Shown: in pieces, positions 14,832 through 23,292 of the stretch
How positions within the stretch are numbered: the stretch's first letter is position 1
Layout of the letters: every line of letters begins with the position of its first letter
Source of the DNA: Singulisphaera sp. GP187
GTDB lineage: Bacteria; Planctomycetota; Planctomycetia; Gemmatales; Gemmataceae
NCBI GenBank assembly: GCA_945905925.1
Contig: CAMDQN010000056.1
Coordinates: forward strand, 1 to 41,361
Direction: 5' to 3'
DNA length: 41,361 nucleotides
Notes under the pieces: generated by a model
Told to the model about the DNA's origin: nothing
The model's input: the letters and a program-made list of their open reading frames with translations, nothing else
Database searches by the model: none
Program-made: the position numbers and the translations under genes

Positions 14832-15722
14832 TCACTTCTTTGGGATTGTGAGAACGGCGTTCGCCATGATCACTCGCCCGGCGACAACCATGACTGGGCG
14901 TGAGCTTTCCAGTGGTGCCGCGTACACGACCCGCTGCACCAAACTGGTTTCGGGGTTCCGTTCGCTCGCGGTGGTTGTCCAGTTCGGGTGCCACACGACG
15001 AGTTCGTAGGTGCCCTCGGGAACCTGCGTGAACGCGAACATCCCGTTGGAATCCGAGACCGCGTAGTACGGGTGGTCGCACACGAACAGATCTGCGGCGT
15101 GCCAGTGGAATCCGGCGGCGCTCGTGAGTTCGACACGACCGTACGTCTCGAAGCGGTGTTCGAGCGGCTTCTCTGGGTCGGGGAAGGGGAGTGCGAAGAA
15201 CGCGGCTCCGCGCCCGCGCAGCACGTGGTGAAACGGTTCGCTCGATTGCATCTTCACCGGTTCGCCTTGGCGCACGAAGCCTACGCGCCCCGGCGGGCGG
15301 TCGCCCTGTTTCACGACGATCTGCGAGTCTCGCACTTCGACCGTCACCGTAGGCAAGTCCCACGGCTTCGCGCGCACCGGGTTGACTCCGCGCAGGTACA
15401 CGACTGCGCCTTTGAGGGCGCGCGTGAACTGATCGATGTTGGGCGCGTAGGGGTGCGTGAGGATTCGCGTGTCGTAGCCGTTTCCGTCCGAGCGTGGGCG
15501 CCTGTCGTAGACCTGCGGCACCGCGGGTATTGGGCAGTCTCGATCCCATGTCACCGAACCGCTGATCTTTCCGCAAGTGCCCGGTTGGAAGTCGGCGGGT
15601 TTGTTGTTCGTGGCGGTTGGCGCGGGGGTGCTCGTGGCGGCCGGCGGTTCGGAACCGCACCCGACCGCGAACAGCACGAGCGGAAGGAGCGGAAGGAGCG
15701 AACAGAGCAGGGGACGCGGCAC
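14832..15722 (-). CDS. Lipoprotein with cupredoxin-like and carboxypeptidase-regulatory-like regions
   Basis: 296-aa exported lipoprotein. The GTG at 15722 is chosen because GAGAGGA precedes it by about 8 nt and it puts a lipobox AVGC (Cys22) right after a hydrophobic signal sequence. An upstream codon at 15803 would overlap the divergent cupin gene. After a Pro/Thr-rich linker comes a beta-rich region with KGAVVYLRGV, FHHVLRG, then FHWHAADLFVCDHPYYAVSD and GMFAFTQVPEGTYELVVWHP. The last motif is typical of carboxypeptidase-regulatory-like domains and of methylamine-utilisation-type cupredoxin proteins. The clustered His residues might bind a metal (inference). Function unknown. It is the first gene of the minus-strand run, divergent from the cupin gene with a 65-bp shared upstream region. 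Confidence 0.75.
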   Translation of the reverse strand: MPRPLLCSLLPLLPLVLFAVGCGSEPPAATSTPAPTATNNKPADFQPGTCGKISGSVTWDRDCPIPAVPQVYDRRPRSDGNGYDTRILTHPYAPNIDQFTRALKGAVVYLRGVNPVRAKPWDLPTVTVEVRDSQIVVKQGDRPPGRVGFVRQGEPVKMQSSEPFHHVLRGRGAAFFALPFPDPEKPLEHRFETYGRVELTSAAGFHWHAADLFVCDHPYYAVSDSNGMFAFTQVPEGTYELVVWHPNWTTTASERNPETSLVQRVVYAAPLESSRPVMVVAGRVIMANAVLTIPKK

Positions 15723-15787
15723 GCGGAGATCCTCTCGAAGCCGGAGCGAATCCGGCGTATGCTGTGTGAACTTACCGGAGAACACCG

Positions 15788-16144
15788 ATGCAAACCGCGA
15801 CACTGGGCTATCTGGTGCGAAAGCTCAGCGAGGCGCCGAGCGTGCCGTGCCCGTGCGGCGTCAGCACGCGACCACTCACGGCGCTCGACGCAGCGCCATG
15901 TTCGCTGCACGTCACCGCGATCACCGATTCCGCACGGCACTTCCACCGTGAAACCACGGAGGTTTACTACATCCTGGAGGGATTGGGCAAGATCGAATTG
16001 AACGGCGTGTGGCACGACGTGGAGCCTGGCACCACGGTCTGGATCGAACCGGGTACGCGGCACCGCGTTGTGAGCGATGCCGGACTGAAGACGATCGTCT
16101 TCGCGCTGCCGGCGTTCAACGCGGCGGACGAGTGGTTCGATTGA
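15788..16144 (+). CDS. Cupin domain protein
   Basis: 118-aa single-domain cupin, a small beta-barrel that usually binds a metal. Cupin motif 1 is seen as HFHRETTEVYYILEGLGKIE (His-x-His, then Glu, then Gly), and motif 2 as PGTTVWIEPGTRHRV with the second His ligand. The typical metal ligands (two His, one Glu, one His) are all present, so metal binding is likely. The protein starts with a segment containing several Cys (CPCG) that may be an extra site or simply structural. No substrate can be assigned. The gene is divergent from the lipoprotein gene and convergent with the SDR gene, with only 33 bp to its stop, so it is probably monocistronic. Confidence 0.88.
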   Translation: MQTATLGYLVRKLSEAPSVPCPCGVSTRPLTALDAAPCSLHVTAITDSARHFHRETTEVYYILEGLGKIELNGVWHDVEPGTTVWIEPGTRHRVVSDAGLKTIVFALPAFNAADEWFD

Positions 16145-16177
16145 GGTGTTGCCCCTGTGGGACAACGCTAAACGTCG

Positions 16178-16987
16178 TCAGATGGTGACCGACGAGAAGC
16201 CGCCGTCCACGACGATGTTCTGTCCTGTCACGAAGCCAGACGCACGCTGCGATGCGAGCCAGATCACAGCGCCGGCCAACTCTTCCGCGCTTCCGAACCG
16301 GCCCATCGGTGTGTGGCCCACGATCGACTGCCCGCGGTCGGTGTACGTGCCGTCTTCCTTGAGGAGCATCCGCCGGTTCTGCTCCGCGGGGAAGAAGCCG
16401 GGGCTGATCGCGTTCACACGGACGCCCTTCGTGGCCCACTCGCGTGCCAGCCAGAGCGTGAGGTTCAGCACGGCGGCCTTCGAAGCGGAATACGCGACCA
16501 CCCGCGACAACGGCGTGATGCTCGCCATCGACGCGATGTTGATGACGCTTCCCTTACCGGAGGCGACCATCGTTTCGCCGAAGATTTGGCACGGGAACAG
16601 CGTCCCGCCGACGAGGTTCAGATCGAAGACTGCATTCCACCCTTCTAGCCCCAACTTGCAGAAGTCACCGCCGGGCGGAACGGTCGCTTCTGGTTTGTTG
16701 CCGCCGGCACCGTTCACGAGGATCGTGACGTTGCCGAGCTTCGCGATGATCGCGTCGCGTGCGGAAATAAGCGAATCGCGGCTCATCGCGTCGGCGGCCT
16801 GGAAGATCGCTTTCCCGCCGGCCTTCTCGATGGCGCGAACACGTTCCATGCCGCGTTCCTCGCTGCGCCCGACGACCGCGATGGTCGCTCCGGCTGCGGC
16901 GAGCGCATCGGCCATCGCCCCTCCGAGAACGCCAGTGCCGCCGAGGACCGCGGCAACTTCGCCAGAAAGATTGAAGAGGTTCGTCAT
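16178..16987 (-). CDS. SDR family oxidoreductase, probable fructuronate reductase (D-mannonate oxidoreductase)
   Basis: 269-aa short-chain dehydrogenase. NAD(P)-binding motif GGTGVLGG (residues 16-23), NGAGG (92-96), catalytic Ser153, Tyr166 and Lys170 (YSASK), and the end GQNIVVDGGFSS are all intact. The insertion GGNKPEATVPPGGDF after the NGAGG motif occurs in SDRs annotated as D-mannonate oxidoreductase. Its partner upstream is uxaE, which makes D-fructuronate, so reduction of D-fructuronate to D-mannonate is the likely reaction. This assignment is by context. The ATG at 16987 is chosen because the Rossmann fold begins at once. The upstream gap of 59 bp contains an inverted repeat. Confidence 0.85.
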   Translation of the reverse strand: MTNLFNLSGEVAAVLGGTGVLGGAMADALAAAGATIAVVGRSEERGMERVRAIEKAGGKAIFQAADAMSRDSLISARDAIIAKLGNVTILVNGAGGNKPEATVPPGGDFCKLGLEGWNAVFDLNLVGGTLFPCQIFGETMVASGKGSVINIASMASITPLSRVVAYSASKAAVLNLTLWLAREWATKGVRVNAISPGFFPAEQNRRMLLKEDGTYTDRGQSIVGHTPMGRFGSAEELAGAVIWLASQRASGFVTGQNIVVDGGFSSVTI

Positions 16988-16997
16988 GGTTCTTGTA

Positions 16998-17052
16998 GGG
17001 TGGGCAGTACCCACCACGCTTGGGGAGGAAAGACGGTGGGTAGTGCTCACCC
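16998..17052. repeat. Inverted repeat at the uxaE-SDR junction
   Basis: GGGTGGGCAGTACCCACC (16998-17015) is itself palindromic, and a near copy in opposite orientation lies at 17035-17052. The second copy overlaps the uxaE stop codon (17047-17049). It fills almost the whole intergenic gap, and could form a hairpin between the two cistrons. Confidence 0.7.
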
Positions 17053-18297
17053 GATGAACAGCGGTTTCAGGTGCCGGTCGAACAGGTTCGTCGTGACGTT
17101 GCGAGACACGGCGCTCTCACACGCCTTCAGCATGTTCAGGTATTGTTCGCCCATCTGCGCCGCTATCTTGAACCCGACGTGAAGCAACTGACGGAGGGAC
17201 GGGTTGAACAGCGGATTCGCCTGATCGTGGCGAAGTGCTCCCACGAACTGCTCTGGACTCCACTCGTACACCTCGTCCGCAGTGGGCAACTTTGTTGCGT
17301 CGATGTCGATGACGGCCGCGTAAGGTGCGCACAGTTCGGCCTTCTTCGTGAGCGCTTTCGCGTAGATCACCTTTGACAGGGCCAAGCCGTCGCCGCCGGA
17401 CTCCGCGAGGCCGATCACTTCTTCGAGCCACGTCGTGCCCGCGGTCTTCAGGTGAACGCCCGCACCGGTGTCGCGGAGCGCACGCTGCATTGGCGCGTAC
17501 AGCGAGAACTTGTCGCTGCCCGAGTGGACGCTGAGTTTGAGATTAGCAGGGAGCCGGAACTTGTTGACCGCGTAAGCAATCACCGCGAGGTCGTCGCGGA
17601 ACTCGCGCTCGAACTGCACCACGTCGCCGACGTAGTCCACGCCCTTGTTGAACCGACCCGTGAACTTCGGCGCGATGGTCTGCACCGGCACGCCTTCGTC
17701 GGCGAGCGCCGCGAGAATCAGCAGGAGTTCCTGCGGCGACTGCGGTGCGTCGGTTTCGTCCATCGAAACTTCGGTGATGAAGTTGTCGGACCCCTTCGAC
17801 CATGCGATCTTGTGGTAGATTTCGCTCGCGTCTTTCACCGCCTTCAGATACTTGCCGACAATGCGCTGGATGTCCGCGGGTGTGGTGGTGAATGGTTCAG
17901 CAGTGCCCGGAATCGAGAGCGTGCCGAGCAACTCCGGGTGCCGCGTCGTGAAGATTTTCACCGCGTTCGCGTTCGTGGGCTGGCCAATCGAATCGGCCAC
18001 GTCGATCGTGTAGAAGTCGCACGACGGCAGATACCGCTCGACGGTTTCGAGCCTGATGTGGTCGGCATCGACGTGGTATGGTTTGGTCCATTTCAGGTCG
18101 CGAACCGCGGCATCGGCTGAGGCACGCACGCTCGCGGGTTCGGACCCGATGATGGTGTGTTCGCGGTTGGACTTGTTCCACACCGGGATGACTTCGATGC
18201 CACTTCTGGCCGCGAGGATGCACGCCTGCAACTGGGCTTTGGCCTGGTGCGCGAACCGGTCGCCGACCCCGATCGAATTCTTGCCGAGCGTGAGCAT
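17047..18297 (-). CDS. uxaE: Tagaturonate epimerase family protein
   Basis: 416-aa enzyme of the UxaE family, which interconverts D-tagaturonate and D-fructuronate at C3 and so links galacturonate to mannonate in bacteria such as Thermotoga. Family-like segments seen: MLTLGKNSIGVGDRFAHQ at the start, HVDADHIRLET, FYTIDVADSIG, TEVSMDETDAPQSPQELL, APKFTGRFNKGVDYVGD, LSVHSGSDKFSLY and HLKTAGTTWLEE. The conserved His, Asp and Glu residues would bind the metal. The ATG at 18297 gives the family's usual N-terminus; longer in-frame starts only add non-homologous sequence. The following SDR probably performs the next reduction. uxaC, uxuA and kdgK are not in the window. Confidence 0.85.
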   Translation of the reverse strand: MLTLGKNSIGVGDRFAHQAKAQLQACILAARSGIEVIPVWNKSNREHTIIGSEPASVRASADAAVRDLKWTKPYHVDADHIRLETVERYLPSCDFYTIDVADSIGQPTNANAVKIFTTRHPELLGTLSIPGTAEPFTTTPADIQRIVGKYLKAVKDASEIYHKIAWSKGSDNFITEVSMDETDAPQSPQELLLILAALADEGVPVQTIAPKFTGRFNKGVDYVGDVVQFEREFRDDLAVIAYAVNKFRLPANLKLSVHSGSDKFSLYAPMQRALRDTGAGVHLKTAGTTWLEEVIGLAESGGDGLALSKVIYAKALTKKAELCAPYAAVIDIDATKLPTADEVYEWSPEQFVGALRHDQANPLFNPSLRQLLHVGFKIAAQMGEQYLNMLKACESAVSRNVTTNLFDRHLKPLFIG

Positions 18298-18486
18298 GGG
18301 CCGAAACCTTAGTTGTGTGGGGAGTGATTCTATCGGAGAGGTGACGCGTTTGCGATGTGAACGAGTGTCCCGCGCCGTGGTCAGAGCCGGAATGTCGTTG
18401 ACTTCGTGTGCCGAAGTTGCGAGAGTTTTACTATTCTCTCCCGCCGTATTCGCTCTCGTTTCGCACCTCCAACCCACGCGATCACT

Positions 18487-19743
18487 ATGCCGCGTTCCTT
18501 CTCACCTGCGCCGCGGGCGCTGTCCCGCCGGACCTTCTTGCGCGGGGCCGGGGTTGCAATGGCTCTGCCGTTGCTAGACGCCATGCGGCCGGCGTTCGCG
18601 GCCGAGAAAGCCGACGTGCCGCGGCGAATGGTGTGCATCGAGACGAACATGGGCATCTTGCCGCAGTTCTTCTTCCCGGAGCAGGCCGGCAAGGACTACG
18701 CCCTCTCCCCATACTTGGAACGGCTCAAGGCGAATCGCGACCACCTCACGGTGTTCTCGGGCGTCAGTCACCCCGGCGTGACCGGTGCGCACGCAGCGGA
18801 GAAGTGCTTCCTCACCGGCACGCCGCACCCAGAGCGCGGCGGGTTCCGCAACTGGGTGTCGCTCGACCAGTATGCGGTCGAACAGATCGGCAATCGCACG
18901 CGCTACCCTTCACTCACGCTCGGCGTCGGCAGTGAGGGGCAAACGCTCAGTTACACTCGCAGCGGCGCACCGATCCCGATCGAGCGCAGCCCGAAAAAAC
19001 TCTTCGAGCGGTTGTTCGTGCAGGGGAAAGCGTCGGAAGTCGCGGCCCGGATGGAAGAACTTCGCCAGGGACGCAGCACCCTCGACTTCGTCGGCGATCA
19101 AGCGAAGCGGTTGAACGCGTCGCTCTCCGCGGCCGACAAACAGCGTTTGGAGCAGTACCTCAGTTCGGTGCGCGATCTGGAACAACGGCTCGCGAGTGCC
19201 GAGGAATGGGAAACCAAACCGAAGCCGAAGGTGACCGCTACGCCACCGGAAGACATCAAGGACGGCCGCGAGTTCGCGAAACAAACGACGATCATGTTCG
19301 ACGTGATCAAGCTCTCGCTGGAAACGGACTCGTCGCGACTCGTGTCGCTTTTCATCGATGCGACGTCGATTCACAACATCACGCACCACGGGAACCGCCC
19401 CGAGGTACTCGCGGAGTTGCGGGCGAAGGAGGAGACGCAGTTCGACGCGCTCGCGGGGTTCCTGAAGGTTCTGTCCGAAGCGAAGGAAGCTGACGACACG
19501 CTGCTCGGTCGGACGATGGTGCTGTACGGGACGTGCATGGGCAGCGCGAACTCGCACTCGAACTACAACTTGCCGGTGCTGCTCGCGGGCGGCGGGTTCA
19601 AGCACGGTCAGCACCTCGCGTTCGACAAGGACAACAACTACCCGCTGACGAACCTGTTCGTGTCGATGCTCCAACGCTTGGGAATCGAAACGCGCGAGTT
19701 CTCGACGGGCAAGGGCACGATGCGCGGGCTGGTGATGAGTTGA
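18487..19743 (+). CDS. DUF1552 domain protein, Tat-exported
   Basis: 418-aa protein of the DUF1552 family, abundant in planctomycetes. A twin-arginine signal lies at the start (SRRTFL, residues 13-18, then a hydrophobic stretch ending PLLDAMRPAFA), so it is exported folded. Family-typical segments include RRMVCIETNMGILPQFFFPE, FSGVSHPGVTGAHAAE, CFLTGTP, HNITHHGNRPE and NYNLPVLLAGGG. The domain is related to sulfatase/alkaline-phosphatase-like folds such as DUF1501, but its reaction is unknown. The DUF1592 cytochrome gene follows, the standard neighbour of DUF1552 genes. The ATG at 18487 is chosen because it places the RR motif near the N-terminus. The 189-bp gap upstream is shared with the divergent uxaE gene; I see no convincing promoter in it. 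Confidence 0.92.
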   Translation: MPRSFSPAPRALSRRTFLRGAGVAMALPLLDAMRPAFAAEKADVPRRMVCIETNMGILPQFFFPEQAGKDYALSPYLERLKANRDHLTVFSGVSHPGVTGAHAAEKCFLTGTPHPERGGFRNWVSLDQYAVEQIGNRTRYPSLTLGVGSEGQTLSYTRSGAPIPIERSPKKLFERLFVQGKASEVAARMEELRQGRSTLDFVGDQAKRLNASLSAADKQRLEQYLSSVRDLEQRLASAEEWETKPKPKVTATPPEDIKDGREFAKQTTIMFDVIKLSLETDSSRLVSLFIDATSIHNITHHGNRPEVLAELRAKEETQFDALAGFLKVLSEAKEADDTLLGRTMVLYGTCMGSANSHSNYNLPVLLAGGGFKHGQHLAFDKDNNYPLTNLFVSMLQRLGIETREFSTGKGTMRGLVMS

Positions 19744-19786
19744 GAAAAGAGAAAAACAGGTCTCTCGCAAAGCCGCGTCTTTTCTG

Positions 19787-19918
19787 CCCCTCTCCCCTTG
19801 CGGGAGAGGGTGTCGGCGCTTCGCCGACGGGTGAGGGGTAGCGCCTTCTGCGGGCTAATGTTTCACCCCTCACCCCGCCGCGAAGCGCGGCGACCCTCTC
19901 CCTCAAGGGGAGAGGGCG
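19787..19918. repeat. Two inverted copies of a ~53-bp double-hairpin repeat
   Basis: Unit 1 (19787-19839) has two hairpins: CCCCTCTCCCC/GGGAGAGGG and GTCGGCG/CGCCGAC, ending GGGTGAGGGGT. Unit 2 (19865-19918) is the same design in the opposite orientation, starting ACCCCTCACCCC. Units like this (CCCTCTCCCC...GGGGAGAGGG plus GGGTGAGGGG) are widespread dispersed repeats in bacteria. It fills the gap between the DUF1552 and DUF1592 genes. Any ORF extended into it encodes repeat sequence only. Confidence 0.85.
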
Positions 19919-19947
19919 AAAACCAAGAACACCGCGACATTCCCACC

Positions 19948-22572
19948 ATGACCCACTTCCGCAGCACGCTCCTCGTTTCGCTCGCCACACTCGCGCTCCC
20001 GACCATCGGGCGCACCGCGCCGCCGGTCGCGTTCCTCGCGGACAACTGCGTGTCGTGCCACGACGCCAACGGCAAAGCCAAAGCCGGCGGTCTCGACCTC
20101 ACCGCACTGAAGTTCAGCCCAGCCGATGCTGAGAATTTCGCGACTTGGGTCAATATCCATGACCGCATCGCGAGCGGTGAGATGCCGCCCAAGAACAAGC
20201 CGCGACCGCCCGCGGCCGACATCGTCGCGACCACGAAGACGCTCCATGATGATCTCGTCGCAGTTGAGCGAAAGGCGGTCGCCGCGAACGGTAAGACTCG
20301 CCTCCGAAGGCTCACTCGCGTCGAGTACGAGAACACCGTTCGCGACCTCTTCGACCTCCCCGGTCTTCCGCTCCAGATCGACCTCCCGCCGGACGGACAG
20401 GTCCACGGGTTCGACAAGAACTCGGACGCCCTCGACCTGTCACACGTCAACCTGTCGAAGTACATCGAAGCCGCCGACCGCGTACTCGACACGGCCATCG
20501 CGAAGCGCCCGACCGCGCCGAAGCCGGACAAGTTCCGCACCACACTCGCGTACCCTTCGGGGTTCGTCGCGCACGTCCTCATGAACGGCGACGGCGTGCT
20601 CCTCAAGAACAAGAAGCCGGACCCGGATTTCCCACCCGCGGGTGAACACAACCACCTCGACCAAGGCGCACACGAGCGCCTGGGCACGTTCCGCAACGGG
20701 GCGAGCGTTGGGCTGTTCCGCCACGAGGACGAATCGTTCCACCCGTACTTCAACGAGTTCGTCGCCGTCTACCCCGGCCGCTACAAGCTCACAACCTCGC
20801 TCTGGGCCTTCCAGTGGGACAAGGGGAAAGTGCTGCCGGCGCGCGGCACCGAAGCGGCCCGGCTCTCGATCGTGCAACTCACCGGCGACGGGCGCGGTGG
20901 CGGTCACCCCAGCACGGTACTCGGCTACTACGACGCGCCGTCGATGGACGAGCAGAAGCACGTTGTCACCACGTGGCTGAACCCGCGCGAGACAATCGGG
21001 TTCAACGCGGCATCGCTGGCCCCGGCGGCGAACTACGCGCGCAAGGGTCGCGCGATGGCGTTCACCGGTCCCGGGATCACGTGCGACTACTTCGAAGTGG
21101 AAGGGCCACTGCACGACACCTGGCCGCCGGTTGGGCACAAGCGGTTGTTCGGCGATCTGCCCATCGAGAAGGTTGATCCGAAAGCGAATCCGAACGTGCG
21201 GTTCCCGGTGCGCGCCCCGGACCGGCAACAGTTGTTCATGGCGAGGAACAAACCGGACCCGATCGAAGGCCTGTGGACCGTCTCCAGTACGAAGCCGCTC
21301 GAAGACGCTGACAAGTTGCTCGCGGACTTCCTCCCGCGAGCGTTCCGGCGTCCGGTCGCGGCCGATGTGCGGAAACTCTACGTCGCGAAAGCGGGCGAGC
21401 GCATCAACGCGGGCGACTGCTTCGAGTTGGCGATGCGGTGGGCGTATCGCGCCGCGCTGTGTTCGCCCGACTTCCTCTTTCACGTCGAACCGGCGGGCGA
21501 ACTCGATGACCACTCGCTCGCGTGTCGGCTGTCGTACTTCTTGTGGAACTCGATGCCGGACGAGAAGCTCTCCGCTCAAGCCACGACCGGGAAGCTCAAG
21601 AAACCCGAAGTGCTTCGCGCGGAGATCGACCGGTTGCTCGCGGACGCACGCTCGCAGCGATTCGTCGATGACTTCTTGGGCCAGTGGTTGAAACTGCGCC
21701 TGATCGCGGCCAACGACCCGGACCGCAAGCTCTACCCGGAGTTCAACAAGTACCTGCAAGACTCGATGATGGCGGAATCGCTCGCGTATTTCCGCGAACT
21801 CATCGACAAGAACCTCACGGCCGACTACCTCGTGAAGTCGGACTTCGCGATGATCAACGGCAAACTCGCTGCGCACTACGGTCTGCCCGCGGTGTCTGGC
21901 TCGCAGGTACGCCGCGTGCAACTCCCGCCCGGCACGCCGCGCGGCGCGTGCATCACGCAGGCGGCGGTGCTGAAGGTGACGGCCAACGGCACGACAACGT
22001 CGCCGGTTCCGCGTGGCGCGTTCGTCCTAGATCGACTTTTGGGTCAGCCCCCCGCCCCGCCCCCGCCGAACATCCCCGCAGTGGAGCCTGATGTTCGAGG
22101 CGCCGTAACAATCCGCGAACAGCTCGACAAGCACCGCAACCACGCGATGTGCGCGTCGTGCCACACAAAGATGGACCCACCGGGCTTCGCGTTGGAAGAG
22201 TTTGACGTGATCGGCGGGCACCGTGGGCGCTACCGTTCACTTGGAATCGGCGATCCGGCCCCGCGCGGCACCATCGACCCGTTCATTGGCATCGGCTTCA
22301 AACTCGGCCCGAAGGTCGATTCCAGCGGGGTACTCCCTGACGGGCGGAAGTTCTCCGACCTCACCGAATTTCAAACGCTACTCGCCGCGAACAAGGATTT
22401 GCTTCTGACGAACCTCGCGAAGCAGTTTGCAGTGTACGCGACCGGGCGCGGGGTGTCATTCGCGGACCGCGACGAGATCGTGGCCGTGATCGCCGTCACG
22501 AACAAGAACGGCGGCGGAACCCGCACGCTGATTCACGACCTGATCCAGAGCCAGTTGTTCCGAACCCACTGA
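19948..22572 (+). CDS. DUF1592 domain cytochrome-like protein (DUF1587/1592/1588/1585)
   Basis: 874-aa exported multidomain protein. Signal peptide at residues 1-23. A first c-type heme motif CVSCH (C34-H38) lies in a PSCyt1-like domain with GEMPP. DUF1587 follows (LRRLTRVEYENTVRDLF), then a large central domain, then DUF1592 (ALCSPDFLFHVE, ACRLSYFLWNSMPDE), DUF1588 (ADYLVKSDFAMINGKLAAHY; GRGVSF in DUF1585) and a second heme motif CASCH (C735-H739) in HAMCASCHTKMDPPGFALEE. This domain order is characteristic of planctomycete cytochromes that accompany DUF1552 proteins. Their biochemical role is unknown; an extracytoplasmic redox or polysaccharide function has been suggested. The ATG at 19948 starts after the repeat region and gives a clean signal peptide. 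The next gene is only 7 nt away. Confidence 0.93.
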   Translation: MTHFRSTLLVSLATLALPTIGRTAPPVAFLADNCVSCHDANGKAKAGGLDLTALKFSPADAENFATWVNIHDRIASGEMPPKNKPRPPAADIVATTKTLHDDLVAVERKAVAANGKTRLRRLTRVEYENTVRDLFDLPGLPLQIDLPPDGQVHGFDKNSDALDLSHVNLSKYIEAADRVLDTAIAKRPTAPKPDKFRTTLAYPSGFVAHVLMNGDGVLLKNKKPDPDFPPAGEHNHLDQGAHERLGTFRNGASVGLFRHEDESFHPYFNEFVAVYPGRYKLTTSLWAFQWDKGKVLPARGTEAARLSIVQLTGDGRGGGHPSTVLGYYDAPSMDEQKHVVTTWLNPRETIGFNAASLAPAANYARKGRAMAFTGPGITCDYFEVEGPLHDTWPPVGHKRLFGDLPIEKVDPKANPNVRFPVRAPDRQQLFMARNKPDPIEGLWTVSSTKPLEDADKLLADFLPRAFRRPVAADVRKLYVAKAGERINAGDCFELAMRWAYRAALCSPDFLFHVEPAGELDDHSLACRLSYFLWNSMPDEKLSAQATTGKLKKPEVLRAEIDRLLADARSQRFVDDFLGQWLKLRLIAANDPDRKLYPEFNKYLQDSMMAESLAYFRELIDKNLTADYLVKSDFAMINGKLAAHYGLPAVSGSQVRRVQLPPGTPRGACITQAAVLKVTANGTTTSPVPRGAFVLDRLLGQPPAPPPPNIPAVEPDVRGAVTIREQLDKHRNHAMCASCHTKMDPPGFALEEFDVIGGHRGRYRSLGIGDPAPRGTIDPFIGIGFKLGPKVDSSGVLPDGRKFSDLTEFQTLLAANKDLLLTNLAKQFAVYATGRGVSFADRDEIVAVIAVTNKNGGGTRTLIHDLIQSQLFRTH

Positions 22573-22579
22573 GGACGCC

Positions 22580-23164
22580 ATGCATGCACACCGCTTCTTC
22601 TCCGCGGCGCTCCTGATCGCGGCTCTCGTGACGAGCGCCGGGACGGTTGCCGCACAGCCCGCGAAGGCTGAACCGAAGATCGAGAAGATCACCTACCGCG
22701 TCACTGGGTTGTTTTCCCCGGACCGCGAGAAAGATCTGCGCGCCGCGTTCGAGGAACTGCCCGACTTCAAACTCGTCGCGGTCAACTTCAACGACGCGGA
22801 GATCACCGTTGAATTCTCGCCCGCGAAACTGTTCCCGGGTCAGAAGCCAGATCGCGTCACGGAGCTGGTCAACGACAAGGTGCGATCGGTTACGCGCGCC
22901 ACGTTCGGCGTGAAATCGCGGCGCACCGTCGCGCGCGACAAGCTTCAACAGGTGGTCATTCCGGCGGCGGGTCTCGACTGTAAGGCGTGCTGCCTCGCGG
23001 CCTACGAAGCGATCGCGACCATCGACGGCGTTGAGCAAGCCACGGCCAGTTTCAAGGACGGCAAAGTGACCGCGCTCATCGACCCGACGAAGACCGACAA
23101 GTCCAAACTCGAAGAGGCGCTCAAGAAGAAGGGCGTGGATCTCGGCAAGCCCGGCAAACCGTGA
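22580..23164 (+). CDS. Secreted HMA-like (heavy-metal-associated) protein
   Basis: 194-aa exported protein with signal peptide (about 1-25, cleavage near VAAQP). It appears to contain two ferredoxin-like HMA folds. The first (about 34-110, ITYRVTGLFSPDREKDL...ITVEFSP) has no cysteines. The second (about 125-190) carries C134-K-A-C137-C138 in GLDCKACCLAAYEAIATIDGVE at the position where HMA domains have their metal-binding CxxC, followed by the typical VTALIDP strand. Metal binding by the second domain is therefore plausible; the first is probably structural or regulatory. The gene starts 7 nt after the DUF1592 cytochrome stop, so the two are likely co-transcribed. Confidence 0.82.
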   Translation: MHAHRFFSAALLIAALVTSAGTVAAQPAKAEPKIEKITYRVTGLFSPDREKDLRAAFEELPDFKLVAVNFNDAEITVEFSPAKLFPGQKPDRVTELVNDKVRSVTRATFGVKSRRTVARDKLQQVVIPAAGLDCKACCLAAYEAIATIDGVEQATASFKDGKVTALIDPTKTDKSKLEEALKKKGVDLGKPGKP

Positions 23165-23175
23165 GTGTCGCAACG

Positions 23176-23220
23176 CAGCGATTCGACAGAGAGGTGCTGA
23201 AGAAGCCGGAGAAGAAATGA
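23176..23220 (+). pseudogene. Possible 3' remnant of a copy of the downstream secreted-protein gene
   Basis: The sequence encodes QRFDREVLKKPEKK and then TGA. The intact gene ending at 23682 finishes with ERFRVMKLEVLKKPEEKK. The nucleotide differences in the shared part fall mostly at third codon positions, which suggests a once-coding duplicate now reduced to its tail. It is too short to be certain. Confidence 0.4.
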
Positions 23221-23292
23221 CCCCGTTTCGACCGGTCGGCGGTTCGCAAATTGATTGTTCCCGTCCGCTTCCACACACTACGGAGATGTAAG

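Noticed and set aside
18298-18486. TTGACT near 18398 as a -35 box for the DUF1552 gene
   Set aside because: The only A/T-rich hexamer that follows (TACTAT) is about 25 nt away, too far for a sigma-70 promoter.
20440-21921. 493-aa minus-strand frame opposite the DUF1592 gene
   Set aside because: Antisense shadow; the plus strand encodes complete DUF1592-family motifs in this interval.
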